Assembly: GCA_005778045.1 (NCBI GenBank)
Contig: SXKQ01000184.1
Coordinates: 1-14,677 of the forward strand
DNA from: Planctomycetia bacterium
Lineage (GTDB): Bacteria > Planctomycetota > UBA1135 > GCA-002686595
Direction of reading: 5' to 3'
Length of the DNA stretch: 14,677 nucleotides
The notes under the pieces are model-generated. The model saw nothing but the letters and a program-made list of their open reading frames with translations. It had not been told where the DNA came from and made no database searches. A program made the position numbers and the translations under genes. This document shows, piece by piece, positions 6,515 through 14,302 of the stretch (positions are counted from its first letter, which is position 1; every line of letters starts with the position of its first letter).

Positions 6515-7015
6515 CTAGTTGAACCAGGTGGCGACCGTCTTCGAGAAGGCGTTGGGGTAGCCCGACTGGAGCGAGAGCGCGAGCGGCACCGAGGCGAGCA
6601 GCAACGCGGCGGTCGCGCACATCAGCCCGATCGCGAGGCCGCCCTCGAAGGGCTCCTGCTCGTTGCGCACCGGCGCGTACTCTTCCTCTTCCTCGCCGGC
6701 ATCCTGTTCGGCGGCCTCCGCGGCCTCCTCCTCGAGGATCGTGTCGGCTTCCGAGATCTCCTCGGTTGCCATGCCGGCGTCGAGCTCGGTGTCGTCCTCG
6801 AAGACGATTTCCTCGGTGGCCTGGCCGACGTCGACGACTTCCCCACCCTGCAGCGTGGAGCGCAGGTTCTCGACGTCGCTCTTGCGCAGCTTGACGACCT
6901 CGCCCTCGCGAATGGCGCGGATCTCGCCTTCGCTGACGAGGCGCTTGAGCTCCTCTTCCTTGAGGCGCAGCTCGCGCAGGGCTTCGTCGAAGCTGTAGAA
7001 CTCCTTCTCGGCCAC
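6515..7015 (-). CDS. Membrane-anchored helix-turn-helix protein with acidic linker
   Basis: 166 residues. Residues 5-52 (FYSFDEALRELRLKEEELKR, then LVSEGEIRAIREGEVVKLRK and SDVENL) resemble the excisionase/MerR-like HTH_17 fold: a two-helix HTH followed by a basic wing that ends in a helix. Residues 57-120 are strongly acidic and contain two imperfect copies of the unit ATEEI-x3-DT (from 66 and from 83). Residues 124-150 (GGLAIGLMCATAALLLASVP and onward) form one hydrophobic transmembrane segment. A short tail follows. The GTG start at 7015 is supported by AGGAG six bases upstream (7026-7022). A cytoplasmic DNA- or protein-binding head held at the membrane is inferred. The domain may act as a protein adaptor and need not bind DNA. 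The specific family is not recognised. The gene is followed by the terminator at 6425-6467. Confidence 0.78.
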   Translation of the reverse strand: MAEKEFYSFDEALRELRLKEEELKRLVSEGEIRAIREGEVVKLRKSDVENLRSTLQGGEVVDVGQATEEIVFEDDTELDAGMATEEISEADTILEEEAAEAAEQDAGEEEEEYAPVRNEQEPFEGGLAIGLMCATAALLLASVPLALSLQSGYPNAFSKTVATWFN

Positions 7016-7063
7016 GGGATTCTCCTGTACTTCTCGGTTCTAGCGGGTTTTTGGGGGGAGACT

Positions 7064-7088
7064 GGGGTCCGCGCACGGCGCGAACCCC
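7064..7088. other. Intergenic 11-bp perfect hairpin
   Basis: GGGGTCCGCGC (7064-7074) and GCGCGAACCCC (7078-7088) pair over 11 bases with one G-U and a 3-base loop. It lies between the exported hypothetical protein and the HTH membrane-protein gene. No T-run follows directly on the minus strand (the next bases are AGTCTCCCCCC), so it is not a canonical terminator. It may be an RNA processing or stability element setting the ratio of the two products. Confidence 0.5.
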
Positions 7089-7116
7089 CGAACTGCTTTT
7101 GGGCGGCCTGACGGAC

Positions 7117-7569
7117 CTACTGGCCCTTGGGCTTCTCCGCGGGCAGGGAAAGCAACCCCTTCTCGGCGAACAGCTTCTCGAGCTCGCTGAAAGGGTACTC
7201 GCTCTTGTCGTTGTAGCCGTTGAGCTCCATGTCGAGCTCGATGCGCCGGGCTCCGACGAGGCGCACGCCCTGATACGAGCCGGTGGAGGCCGCAGCGTAG
7301 ACAGCCAGGCGCATCTTCTCGGTGTCGACAAGATACAGCACCGAGGCGCCCGTGATGTCGGTGCCCGTCACGGCCACCATGCGGCCGTTGGAGTCGGCGG
7401 TGCCACCGTTGCTCACCACCATCGGGGTGGACTGGGTGGGAGTCGGGGGCGCGCCTTGCGGCACAGGGCTCCGCGACGACCCCACGGCCGCGAGCCCGAG
7501 CGCGCCGGCGGCGAGCCGGGTGAGCGGGGAAGGCGGCGTGTGCAACCAGTTGGACAGGCGAGGATGCAT
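7117..7569 (-). CDS. Exported hypothetical protein
   Basis: 150 residues, family not firmly recognised. The N-terminus has a basic/polar start and a hydrophobic stretch (residues about 17-30, LTRLAAGALGLAAVGSS), suggesting a signal peptide or anchor. A Pro/Thr-rich low-complexity linker (36-50) follows. The conserved-looking core is 62-122: GRMVAVTGTDITGASVLYLV, DTEKMRLAVYAA, VRLVGARRIELDMELNGYND. Pieces of this (a VLYLVDT strand, LAVYAA, GAR-I-x-D) remind me of a small hypothetical family that recurs in Planctomycetota, possibly a beta-propeller-like blade, but I cannot verify this. The ATG at 7569 has no clear Shine-Dalgarno. An extended -10 motif lies about 40 bases upstream. Next gene downstream is the membrane-anchored HTH protein, 101 bases away. 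Confidence 0.72.
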   Translation of the reverse strand: MHPRLSNWLHTPPSPLTRLAAGALGLAAVGSSRSPVPQGAPPTPTQSTPMVVSNGGTADSNGRMVAVTGTDITGASVLYLVDTEKMRLAVYAAASTGSYQGVRLVGARRIELDMELNGYNDKSEYPFSELEKLFAEKGLLSLPAEKPKGQ

Positions 7570-7608
7570 GGGGGCGAGGCGGGGACGGACGCGGCGCCTC
7601 CCGACTGT

Positions 7609-7617
7609 TCTATACCA
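7609..7617 (-). promoter_or_regulatory. Possible extended -10 promoter element
   Basis: The minus strand reads TGG-TATAGA from 7617 to 7609, matching the extended -10 pattern TGnTATAAT at the key positions. No good -35 hexamer is found 16-18 bases upstream, which extended -10 promoters can tolerate. It would start transcription near 7602, about 33 bases before the ATG of the exported hypothetical protein. It is one of the few A/T-rich spots in this GC-rich region. Confidence 0.3.
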
Positions 7618-7657
7618 GCCGCGCAGGATAGTTCGCCCCTGCCCCGGCGAAAAGGGC

Positions 7658-8623
7658 TCACCAACGGGAGAGTTCCCCGGTGACCTCCTCGACGAGGTCC
7701 TTCAGGGTGACCCAGCCCACCGGCTTGGCCGGGGAACCCACCAGCGCCGCCCGCTGGCCGCTCTGGCGCAGGCGCGAGAGGGCCCGGTCGAGCGGGGTGG
7801 CGGGGTCGAGCACGATCAGAGGCCGGATCAGGCCCTCCACGGGCGCGTCTGGGCGCTCGCGCAGGAACTCCAGCTGGTGGATGTAGCCCGCCACGTGCCC
7901 CTTGCCATCGATCACCGGCAGGCGCGAGAAGATCGTGCTCGAGAATTGCTCGTGGGCCCCCTCGCGGCCGCGTTCCAGCCGCAGGGTCTCGACCTTGCGC
8001 CAGGGCACCATCACCCGCTCGACCTGACGGGCGCGCAGGTCGAGAGTATTCAGCGCGAGGCGCTCGATGTCCGGGAGACCGTGGCCTCCGCGCTCACGCA
8101 GCAAGTCGAACACTCGCTCGCGGGCGTGGACGTAGCGGAAGCCATCGGCCTTCCCTCCCAGAACGGAGCTGATGCCATCCGAGATGCGCGATAAGGGCCA
8201 AGCGAGCGGGCTCACCATCACTCGCACGAAAGCCAGCACCGGCGCGGCCACGCGCAGAAGGTGGTGCGGGCGACGGCGGGCGAGATCCTTGGGGAAGAGC
8301 TCGCCGAACAGCACCAGCACAGGTGTCAGAGTGAAGGCCACTAAGATCTCGTGCCACGAGATCGGAATCGGCATTTGCTCCAGCAGCCCATCGACCGCCA
8401 CGGCCGAGAGCTGGTTGACGAGCGTGTTGCCGACGAGCAGCGAGGAGAGCAGCAGACCTTCGTTGCGCAACAGCCGGTGGCTGAGCGCCTGCAGGCGACT
8501 GCCGCGCAGGGCCTCCGCAGCCATGCGCGTGCGGCTCGAGCTGTAGAAGGCGACCTCCGAGCCCGAGAAGATCGCCGAGAGCACCAGCGAGCCAAGCAGC
8601 AGCAGGATCCAAGCCAGCGTCAT
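7658..8623 (-). CDS. CNNM (DUF21)/CBS-pair membrane protein, short paralogue without CorC domain
   Basis: 321 residues. Residues 1-150 are a CNNM (DUF21) transmembrane domain with LSAIFSGSEVAFYSSSRTRM (15-34), VGNTLVNQLSAV (64-75) and LVLFGELFPKDLARRRP (103-119); this module transports or regulates Mg2+ and other divalent cations in CorC/CNNM proteins. Residues about 200-318 form a CBS pair (VMVPWRKVETL, FSRLPVIDGKGHVAGYIHQL, then AALVGSPAKPVGWVTLKDLV), usually nucleotide-sensing. The C-terminal CorC_HlyC domain of typical family members is missing and the protein stops at GELSRW. The ATG at 8623 overlaps the TGA of the upstream paralogue as ATGA, with GGGAGG 7 bases ahead. Tandem paralogues of this type suggest a heteromer. 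It could equally act independently. Confidence 0.9.
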   Translation of the reverse strand: MTLAWILLLLGSLVLSAIFSGSEVAFYSSSRTRMAAEALRGSRLQALSHRLLRNEGLLLSSLLVGNTLVNQLSAVAVDGLLEQMPIPISWHEILVAFTLTPVLVLFGELFPKDLARRRPHHLLRVAAPVLAFVRVMVSPLAWPLSRISDGISSVLGGKADGFRYVHARERVFDLLRERGGHGLPDIERLALNTLDLRARQVERVMVPWRKVETLRLERGREGAHEQFSSTIFSRLPVIDGKGHVAGYIHQLEFLRERPDAPVEGLIRPLIVLDPATPLDRALSRLRQSGQRAALVGSPAKPVGWVTLKDLVEEVTGELSRW

Positions 8624-9849
8624 AGTGCCGCCTCCCGCTCCCCGGTCTCGAGCGCGCGCACACCGACGCGCTCGATCCGTCGCCGGTGCATGCGTAGCAC
8701 GCGGAACTCCAGCGGACCGGACGTGCAGATGTCCCCCACCTTGGGCAAGCGCCCGAGCAGCACGGTCACGAACCCGCTCAGGGTCTCGAACTCGCGCGGC
8801 ACCACGCCCTGGCCAAAGCGCTCGTTCCAGTCGCGGATCGAGAGCGCGCCGTCGATCTCGAAGCTGCCGTCCTCGAGTTCGACCACGGGCTGATAGGTCG
8901 CCTCACCCTCGACGCGCAGGTCGCCGACCACCTCCTCGAAGATCGTCTCGACGCTGACGAGCCCGGCCGTGCCCCCCCACTCGTCGATCACGACGCCCTC
9001 CGCCACATGCTGCTCGCGCAGGAGGCGCAGCGCGGACACGGCGAACGCGACCTCGGGCACGAACACGCAGGGCTCGAGCATCTCCCGCACGGGGCGCAGC
9101 AGATGCACGGCGAGGTTGCGCGTGCGCACGCGTCCGATAATCGCGTCCGGCCGACCGTCGACGACGAGCACCCAAGGCGTCTTGGTGTCGAGCGCGCGTC
9201 GCACCACGTCCGCGCGCCCCTCCTCGGACACGTCGAGCACAATTAGGTCGACGCGCGGCGTCATCACCTCTCGCACGCGCATATCCTCGAGGCGCACGAT
9301 CGCGGTCAGGAAGCGCGCCTCGTCCCCGAGCAGGTGCCCCTGCTCCGACGCCTGTCGCAGCGCGTCGGAGATCGCGCTCGACGACAGTCCCTGCTCGCGC
9401 TCCCCGACGCGGCCGAGCACGCGATAGAGCGGCACGAGCGCGATCTCGAGCAAGCGCGCGAGCGGCGAGGTGAACAGCGCGATCACGGACAGGAAGGGGG
9501 CGGCGACGCGAGCGCAGGGCTCGGGCGAGCGACGTGCGAGGTTCTTGGGCAGCACCTCGCCGAACACGACGACGAGCGCGAGCGCCAGCAGGCCCTCGAT
9601 CCAGGCGTCGATGCCGACCGCGTCCTCCGCGCCGCGGGCGGCGAACGCGAAGAAGAGCGTGTTCACGCCGACGTTGGCGATGAGCACCGCGCTCAGCATC
9701 TGCTGAGGACGCGCGAGCAGTGCCTGCGCACGCGGACCGACCCGACGGGCCTGCTCCTCGTCGAGACTCAGCAACGCGGTCTCCGAGCCGCTGATCAGCG
9801 CGGAGAGGGACAGCAGGACCACCTTGAGCACGAGCAGCATGGACTCCAC
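8620..9849 (-). CDS. CNNM (DUF21)/CBS/CorC_HlyC membrane protein
   Basis: 409 residues, complete architecture of the CorC/hemolysin-C-like family linked to divalent cation (Mg2+/Co2+) efflux; inner membrane. CNNM domain 1-175: LSALISGSETALLSLDEEQA (15-34), LIANVGVNTLFFAFAARG (56-73), VVVFGEVLPKNLARRSPE (93-110). CBS pair about 194-310: VMTPRVDLIVLD, TPWVLVVDGRPDAIIGRVRT, VVIDEWGGTAGLVSVETIFE. CorC_HlyC domain about 322-400: GSFEIDGALSIRDWNERF, FETLSGFVTVLLGRLPKVGD. I chose the GTG at 9849 because GGGGAGG (9864-9858) lies 8 bases upstream; the ATG three codons later would be 17 bases away, too far. Only 3 bases separate it from the histidine kinase stop and it overlaps the next paralogue by 4 bases, so the three genes form one unit. 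Confidence 0.94.
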   Translation of the reverse strand: MESMLLVLKVVLLSLSALISGSETALLSLDEEQARRVGPRAQALLARPQQMLSAVLIANVGVNTLFFAFAARGAEDAVGIDAWIEGLLALALVVVFGEVLPKNLARRSPEPCARVAAPFLSVIALFTSPLARLLEIALVPLYRVLGRVGEREQGLSSSAISDALRQASEQGHLLGDEARFLTAIVRLEDMRVREVMTPRVDLIVLDVSEEGRADVVRRALDTKTPWVLVVDGRPDAIIGRVRTRNLAVHLLRPVREMLEPCVFVPEVAFAVSALRLLREQHVAEGVVIDEWGGTAGLVSVETIFEEVVGDLRVEGEATYQPVVELEDGSFEIDGALSIRDWNERFGQGVVPREFETLSGFVTVLLGRLPKVGDICTSGPLEFRVLRMHRRRIERVGVRALETGEREAAL

Positions 9850-9852
9850 GCG

Positions 9853-11412
9853 CTACGCCTCCCCAGCCCGAGCGGGCAGCGCGATCCGCACATGGAAACC
9901 CCGACTGCGCTCGCTCTCGAGCTCGAGGCGCCCGCCGTGGCCGACCACCACGGAGTGCACGAGCGAGAGCCCGAGCCCCGTGCCCTTGCCCGCGTCCTTC
10001 GTGGTGTAGAAGGGATCGAGCAGGCGCGGCAGTTCCTCGCGCGGGACGCCGGGGCCATCGTCGTGCACGTCGAGCAGCACGCATGCCCCGAGGCCGTCGA
10101 CATAGCCGCTGCGGAGCACGACGTCGATGCGCCCGATGCCGCCGCGCGCATCGAGCGCATCGAGCGAGTTGACCAGCAAGTTGAGGATCGCCTGCCCGAG
10201 CTCGTTGGCGTCGCCCATCACGCGCGGCAGCTCAGCCAGCGCGCGCGCAAGCTCGTCGGGCAGCACCTCGAACTCGCTGGCTCGCGAGCCATCGGACACC
10301 GAGAGCGTCACGCCGGCGCGCGCGGCGCGGTGCCGCACGAGGCCGATCGCGTCGAGCGCGGGCACGGCGAGTGAGAGCGCGGCGCGCGTGGACTGGCGCG
10401 GCGTGAGCCGCAGCAGCTTGCCGACCGTGTCGCGGATGCGCTCGAGGCCTCCCGCAAGCAGCTCGAGGTACTGCGCGCGCTTCTGCGGCGGCAGGTCCTC
10501 ACGACGCAGGCGCTCGACCGCGTTGAGCAGTCCCCCGAGCGGGTTGTTGATCTCGTGCGCCACGCCGGCAGCGAGCTTGCCGGTGGCGGCGAGACGGCGC
10601 TCGGTCATCGCGGCCTGCTCGGCCGCGCGCGCCTGCTCCGTCGCGTCGCGCACCTCGCGCTCGAGCCGCGCGTTGAAGTCGCGCACTTCGCCGACCATGC
10701 CATTGAAGGCCTGCGCGAGCTCGCGCAGCTCGCCTTCGCGCGCCGGCGGCTCGACGCTGGCCTCGAGATCGCCCGCGGCGACGCGACGCGCGGCAACGGT
10801 CAGCCGCGAAACCGGCGAGAGCACCTCACTGCGCAGCACGAAGTACAGCGTGGCCGCGATCAGGAGCGTCGTCACCCCGAACAGCAGCAGGAAGGCGCGC
10901 ACGAGCCGCGTCGTGCGGCCCTGATCGCGGTCGATGCGATACCAGCAGGTCCCCCAAACGCCGCCGGGCATGTCGATCGGGAGCACGCGGCCGCCGACCA
11001 CGTCGTCGACCGAGCGCCCACTCTGCTGCGCGAGGTACATGTTGCTGTAGACCGTGGCGGCGTCGAACTCCGGCCCGCGCCGGGACGAGCCGAGCGGATT
11101 GAGCGCGATGCCCTGCGGCACCACCGAGCCGTCGGCCCCGAGCGCAAGATTGCCGTCGAGGATCAGCGCGTCCTCGAAGCGGCTCCACTCCTCCCAGCCG
11201 AGGATGCGCGCCGCGTTGAGGCCGCCCTCGGGCCGAATCTGCGAACGCAGGTTCCCGACCAGCCCGCCGGCGAGCTCGAGCGACTCCTGCTCGCTCGTGC
11301 GGGCGAGGTTGCGCCCGAACAGCGCGAACTCGACGCCAAAAGCCGCAGCGTGGATAGCGAGGATCCACAGCAGCACGCGCTGGCGCAGGGAGAGCGTCAC
11401 CACGCGTCCCAT
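9853..11412 (-). CDS. HAMP-domain sensor histidine kinase
   Basis: 519 residues. TM1 at about 12-33 (VLLWILAIHAAAFGVEFALF), a periplasmic sensor region of about 135 residues (34-170) of unrecognised family, TM2 at 172-194, HAMP 195-247 (LSPVSRLTVAARRVAAGDLE), a short coiled coil (248-275), then the kinase core. H-box GVAHEINNPLGGLLN (283-297) with the phosphorylated H286; N-box NLLVNSLDAL (411-420); G1 DDGPGVP (451-457); F-box DPFYTTK (466-472); G2 GKGTGLGLSLV (475-485). All catalytic motifs look intact. The ATG at 11412 is supported by GGAG 7-8 bases upstream; a TTG at 11439 is an alternative. It begins 38 bases after pilC and ends 3 bases before the CNNM gene. No response regulator is in the window, so its partner is encoded elsewhere. 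Its HEINNP signature is NtrB-like. Confidence 0.93.
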   Translation of the reverse strand: MGRVVTLSLRQRVLLWILAIHAAAFGVEFALFGRNLARTSEQESLELAGGLVGNLRSQIRPEGGLNAARILGWEEWSRFEDALILDGNLALGADGSVVPQGIALNPLGSSRRGPEFDAATVYSNMYLAQQSGRSVDDVVGGRVLPIDMPGGVWGTCWYRIDRDQGRTTRLVRAFLLLFGVTTLLIAATLYFVLRSEVLSPVSRLTVAARRVAAGDLEASVEPPAREGELRELAQAFNGMVGEVRDFNARLEREVRDATEQARAAEQAAMTERRLAATGKLAAGVAHEINNPLGGLLNAVERLRREDLPPQKRAQYLELLAGGLERIRDTVGKLLRLTPRQSTRAALSLAVPALDAIGLVRHRAARAGVTLSVSDGSRASEFEVLPDELARALAELPRVMGDANELGQAILNLLVNSLDALDARGGIGRIDVVLRSGYVDGLGACVLLDVHDDGPGVPREELPRLLDPFYTTKDAGKGTGLGLSLVHSVVVGHGGRLELESERSRGFHVRIALPARAGEA

Positions 11413-11450
11413 GCTCGCGCTCCGGAGGCCGCGCGTCAAAGGCAGCCGCG

Positions 11451-12590
11451 TCAGCCGCCCGCGGAAAGCTGGCTCATGATCGTCATCAGCGGCATGAACA
11501 GCGCCACGACGATGAAGCCCACCACCACGGCCATCATGATCAGGAGCGCTGGCTCGATCACTTTGAACAGGGCGTCGATGCGCCGGTCGACCGCGATATC
11601 GTAGGCGTCCGCGACCTTGAGCAGCATCTTGTCGAGCTCGCCCGTGGCCTCGCCGACGTCGACCATGTTGACCACGAGGTCGTCGAACACGCCGCTCTCG
11701 CCCATCGGGCGCGCGATGCCCTCACCCTCGCGCACCACCTTGCGGATCTGCTCTACGCCCTCGACGAGCACGTCGTTGCTGGTCGTGTCGCGCACGATCG
11801 AGAGCGCGTCGAGGTGCGGCACGCCGGCCTCGATCAGGGTGCCAAAGGTGCGCGAGAAGCCCGCGATGTTGGCCTTGGCGATCACCTGCCCGAGCACGGG
11901 CGTGCGCAGCAGGAGCTTGTGGATGCGATAGCGGTACGGCCCGCCGCGGCGCATCAGCGCGAAGTGCCCCATCACGATGGCGAACGGCACGCCGAACACA
12001 ACGTACCAGTAGCTGATCGTGAAGCGCGAGGTGTCGAGCAGGAGCCGCGTGATCGACGGCAACTCGGCGCCGAACGAGTCGAAGATCTCCTCGAACTTGG
12101 GGATCACGAACACGATCACCGCGCTCACCACCGCCACCGCGACCACCGCGACCACCGCCGGATAGATCAGCGCACCCTTGATCTTGGCGCGGATCGTGGC
12201 CGCCTTCTCGCGGAAGGCCGCGAGGCGGTTCAGGATCGCGTCGAGCACGCCACCGGCCTCGCCGGCCTTCACCATCGACGAGAACAGCGTGTCGAAGCAC
12301 TGCGGATGCTTCGCCATGGATTCCGAGAGCGCCGTGCCCGCGGACACGTCCTCGACCAGCGACGCGAGCACATTCTTGAACGGCCCGGGCCGCGTCTGGC
12401 CCTCGAGGATCGTCAACGCCTTGACGATCGGGATGCCGGCCGCCGAGAGCGTCGCGAGCTGGGTCGTGAACTCGGTCACGAGCTGCGCGGGCACGCGTCC
12501 GCCGCTCTTGCGCGCGGCCGCGGGTGCGCTGGAATCGCCACCCTCGCTGCGGGCGGTCGCCGGTGCGGTGCGTTGGAGTCTTTTGGCCAT
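11451..12590 (-). CDS. pilC: Type IV pilus/type II secretion platform protein PilC/GspF
   Basis: 379 residues, inner-membrane platform that couples the motor ATPases to pilin assembly. Two T2SF repeats: residues about 38-162 (LVTEFTTQLATLSAAGIPIV, FSSMVKAGEAGGVLDAILNR, then TM AVVAVVAVAVVSAVIVFVIP) and about 240-368 (ANIAGFSRTFGTLIEAGVPH, VVNMVDVGEATGELDKML, TM AVVVGFIVVALFMPL). A third hydrophobic segment is at about 192-212. Residues 1-32 are a basic, Ala/Ser-rich leader. The ATG at 12590 gives the family's usual length; the open frame continues to 12944 only because it runs antiparallel through the ATPase gene's codons in another frame. It starts 23 bases after pilB and probably shares its transcript. 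Pilus versus type II secretion cannot be decided from this protein alone; the adjacent pilT favours a type IV pilus. Confidence 0.93.
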   Translation of the reverse strand: MAKRLQRTAPATARSEGGDSSAPAAARKSGGRVPAQLVTEFTTQLATLSAAGIPIVKALTILEGQTRPGPFKNVLASLVEDVSAGTALSESMAKHPQCFDTLFSSMVKAGEAGGVLDAILNRLAAFREKAATIRAKIKGALIYPAVVAVVAVAVVSAVIVFVIPKFEEIFDSFGAELPSITRLLLDTSRFTISYWYVVFGVPFAIVMGHFALMRRGGPYRYRIHKLLLRTPVLGQVIAKANIAGFSRTFGTLIEAGVPHLDALSIVRDTTSNDVLVEGVEQIRKVVREGEGIARPMGESGVFDDLVVNMVDVGEATGELDKMLLKVADAYDIAVDRRIDALFKVIEPALLIMMAVVVGFIVVALFMPLMTIMSQLSAGG

Positions 12591-12613
12591 CTTCGATCGT
12601 CTTCGGTGGGATC

Positions 12614-14302
12614 CTAGAGGAACGTCTCGCGCAGCACTTCCTCGATCGTGGTGCGGCCCTCGGTCACGGCGACGAGCCCGCTCTGGCGCAGCGGGCGCAT
12701 GCCGTTGCGGATGGCCACCGCGCGCAGCTCGGCCGTGGAGCCGTCCGCGAGCACGATGCGGCGCAGTTCTTCGTTCATGAGCATGACCTCGTACAGGCCG
12801 ATGCGCCCGCGGTAGCCCGTCTGGTGGCACTGGTCGCAGCCGCGCCCGTAATAGAACGTCGCGCCGCGCAGGACCTCGCCGTCGGGACCGAGCTCGCGCA
12901 GCAGCTCGTCGTCGGGCTGGTAGCTCGTCTTGCAACTCGAGCACACGCGCCGCACGAGGCGCTGGGCGACGACTGCCTCGAGCGTCGCCGTGATCATGAA
13001 CGTCTCGACACCGATGTCGACAAGACGCGTCACCGCGCTCGGCGCGTCGTTGGTGTGCAGGGTCGAGAGCACCGTGTGGCCCGTGAGCGAGGCCTCGACG
13101 GCAGTCTGCGCGGTCTCGGCGTCGCGGATCTCGCCGATGAGGATCTTGTCGGGGTCTTGGCGCAGCATGGTGCGCAGTACCTTCGCGTAGGTGACCCCGA
13201 TCTCGTCATTCACGGCTACCTGCACGATGCCGTCGATGTCGTACTCGACGGGATCCTCGGCGGTGATGATCTTGGTGCCCGGCTCGTTGGCCTCCTGCAG
13301 CATCGCGTACAGGGTGGTCGTCTTGCCCGAACCCGTGGGACCGGTGATCAGCACGATGCCGTGCGGGAGCGCCACGAGCCGTCGCAGCAGATCCTCCTCG
13401 TCCTTGTTCATGCCGAGCACAGAGAGATCGAGCTGCACAGCCGAGCGGTCGAGCACGCGCAGCACGCAGCTCTCGCCCGCGATGCCCGGCAGTGTCGCCA
13501 CGCGCAGGTCCACCGGCCGCCCGTCGATCGAGAGCTCGATGCGACCGTCCTGTGGCATGCGCGTCTCGGCGATGTCGAGGTCGCTCATGACCTTGATGCG
13601 CGCGACGAGCGGCACGGCGAGGTGCTGGGGCGGTGCCTCGACCTCGTAGAGCGCGCCATCGACGCGGTAGCGGATGCGGAAATCGCCGTCGTAGACCTCG
13701 AAGTGGATGTCGCTCGCGCGGTCGCGGATCGCGCGGTGCAGGATCGAGTTCAGGAGGCGCACCACGGGCATGCTCGCAGCCGCGGCGGCGGCGTCGGAAC
13801 TCGAGGTGGCCTTCGCGGCGGCCGCGATCGCGTCGGAGATCGAGCCCTGCTCGCCGTACTGCTCGCGGATGCGGCTGCGCAGGAGCTCCGCGTCGCCAAT
13901 CACGCCTTTGACATCGAGTCCTGTCTGGAAGCGCAGGTCCTCGAGCACCGCGGTGTTGAGCGGGTCGCCGATCGCGACCGTCAGCGTGCGGCCCTGTACC
14001 GCGAGCGGCAGCACACCGTAAGCGTGGGCCGTGTCGCCGTCGACGAGCGCGAGCGCGGCCTTCTCCGGCACGCCCTTCGACAGATCGACGATCTCCATGC
14101 CGGCCTGCTCTGCGAGCCCGAGCGCGATGTCGCTCGACTTAGCGTGGCCGAGCTCGACGAGGATCTGCCCGATCAGCCCGCCGCTCTTGCGCTGCTCGGC
14201 GAGAGCTTCCTGAATCTGGCCCTCGCGCACGACGCCGCGCGCCTTGAGGATCTGGCCGAGGGGACGCCGTCCGGCGCCCTGTCCGGGCCCGAGCGGACTC
14301 AC
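12614..14302 (-). CDS. pilB: Type IV pilus/type II secretion assembly ATPase PilB/GspE
   Basis: 562 residues; hexameric cytoplasmic ATPase that powers pilin polymerisation. An N-terminal MshEN-type domain (about 14-150, LGQILKARGVVREGQIQEAL, IGQILVELGHA) may bind cyclic di-GMP in this family. An Ala-rich linker (157-176) follows, then the N2 domain (RASDIHFEVYDGDFRIRYRV, 195-214) and catalytic domain: Walker A GPTGSGKTTTLY (321-332), Asp box TAEDPVEY (347-354), Walker B KILIGEIRD (386-394), His box STLHTND (413-419). The zinc-binding cysteines are C454, C457, C489 and C492 (CSSC and CDQC). All key residues are present. The GTG at 14302 overlaps the pilT stop as GTGA; GAGG lies 7 bases upstream. 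GspE of a type II secretion system is the alternative; adjacency to pilT favours PilB. Confidence 0.93.
   Translation of the reverse strand: MSPLGPGQGAGRRPLGQILKARGVVREGQIQEALAEQRKSGGLIGQILVELGHAKSSDIALGLAEQAGMEIVDLSKGVPEKAALALVDGDTAHAYGVLPLAVQGRTLTVAIGDPLNTAVLEDLRFQTGLDVKGVIGDAELLRSRIREQYGEQGSISDAIAAAAKATSSSDAAAAAASMPVVRLLNSILHRAIRDRASDIHFEVYDGDFRIRYRVDGALYEVEAPPQHLAVPLVARIKVMSDLDIAETRMPQDGRIELSIDGRPVDLRVATLPGIAGESCVLRVLDRSAVQLDLSVLGMNKDEEDLLRRLVALPHGIVLITGPTGSGKTTTLYAMLQEANEPGTKIITAEDPVEYDIDGIVQVAVNDEIGVTYAKVLRTMLRQDPDKILIGEIRDAETAQTAVEASLTGHTVLSTLHTNDAPSAVTRLVDIGVETFMITATLEAVVAQRLVRRVCSSCKTSYQPDDELLRELGPDGEVLRGATFYYGRGCDQCHQTGYRGRIGLYEVMLMNEELRRIVLADGSTAELRAVAIRNGMRPLRQSGLVAVTEGRTTIEEVLRETFL

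Noticed and set aside
12591..12944. N-terminal extension of the pilC frame
   Set aside because: Out-of-frame read of pilB codons. The ATG at 12590 gives a normal PilC/GspF.
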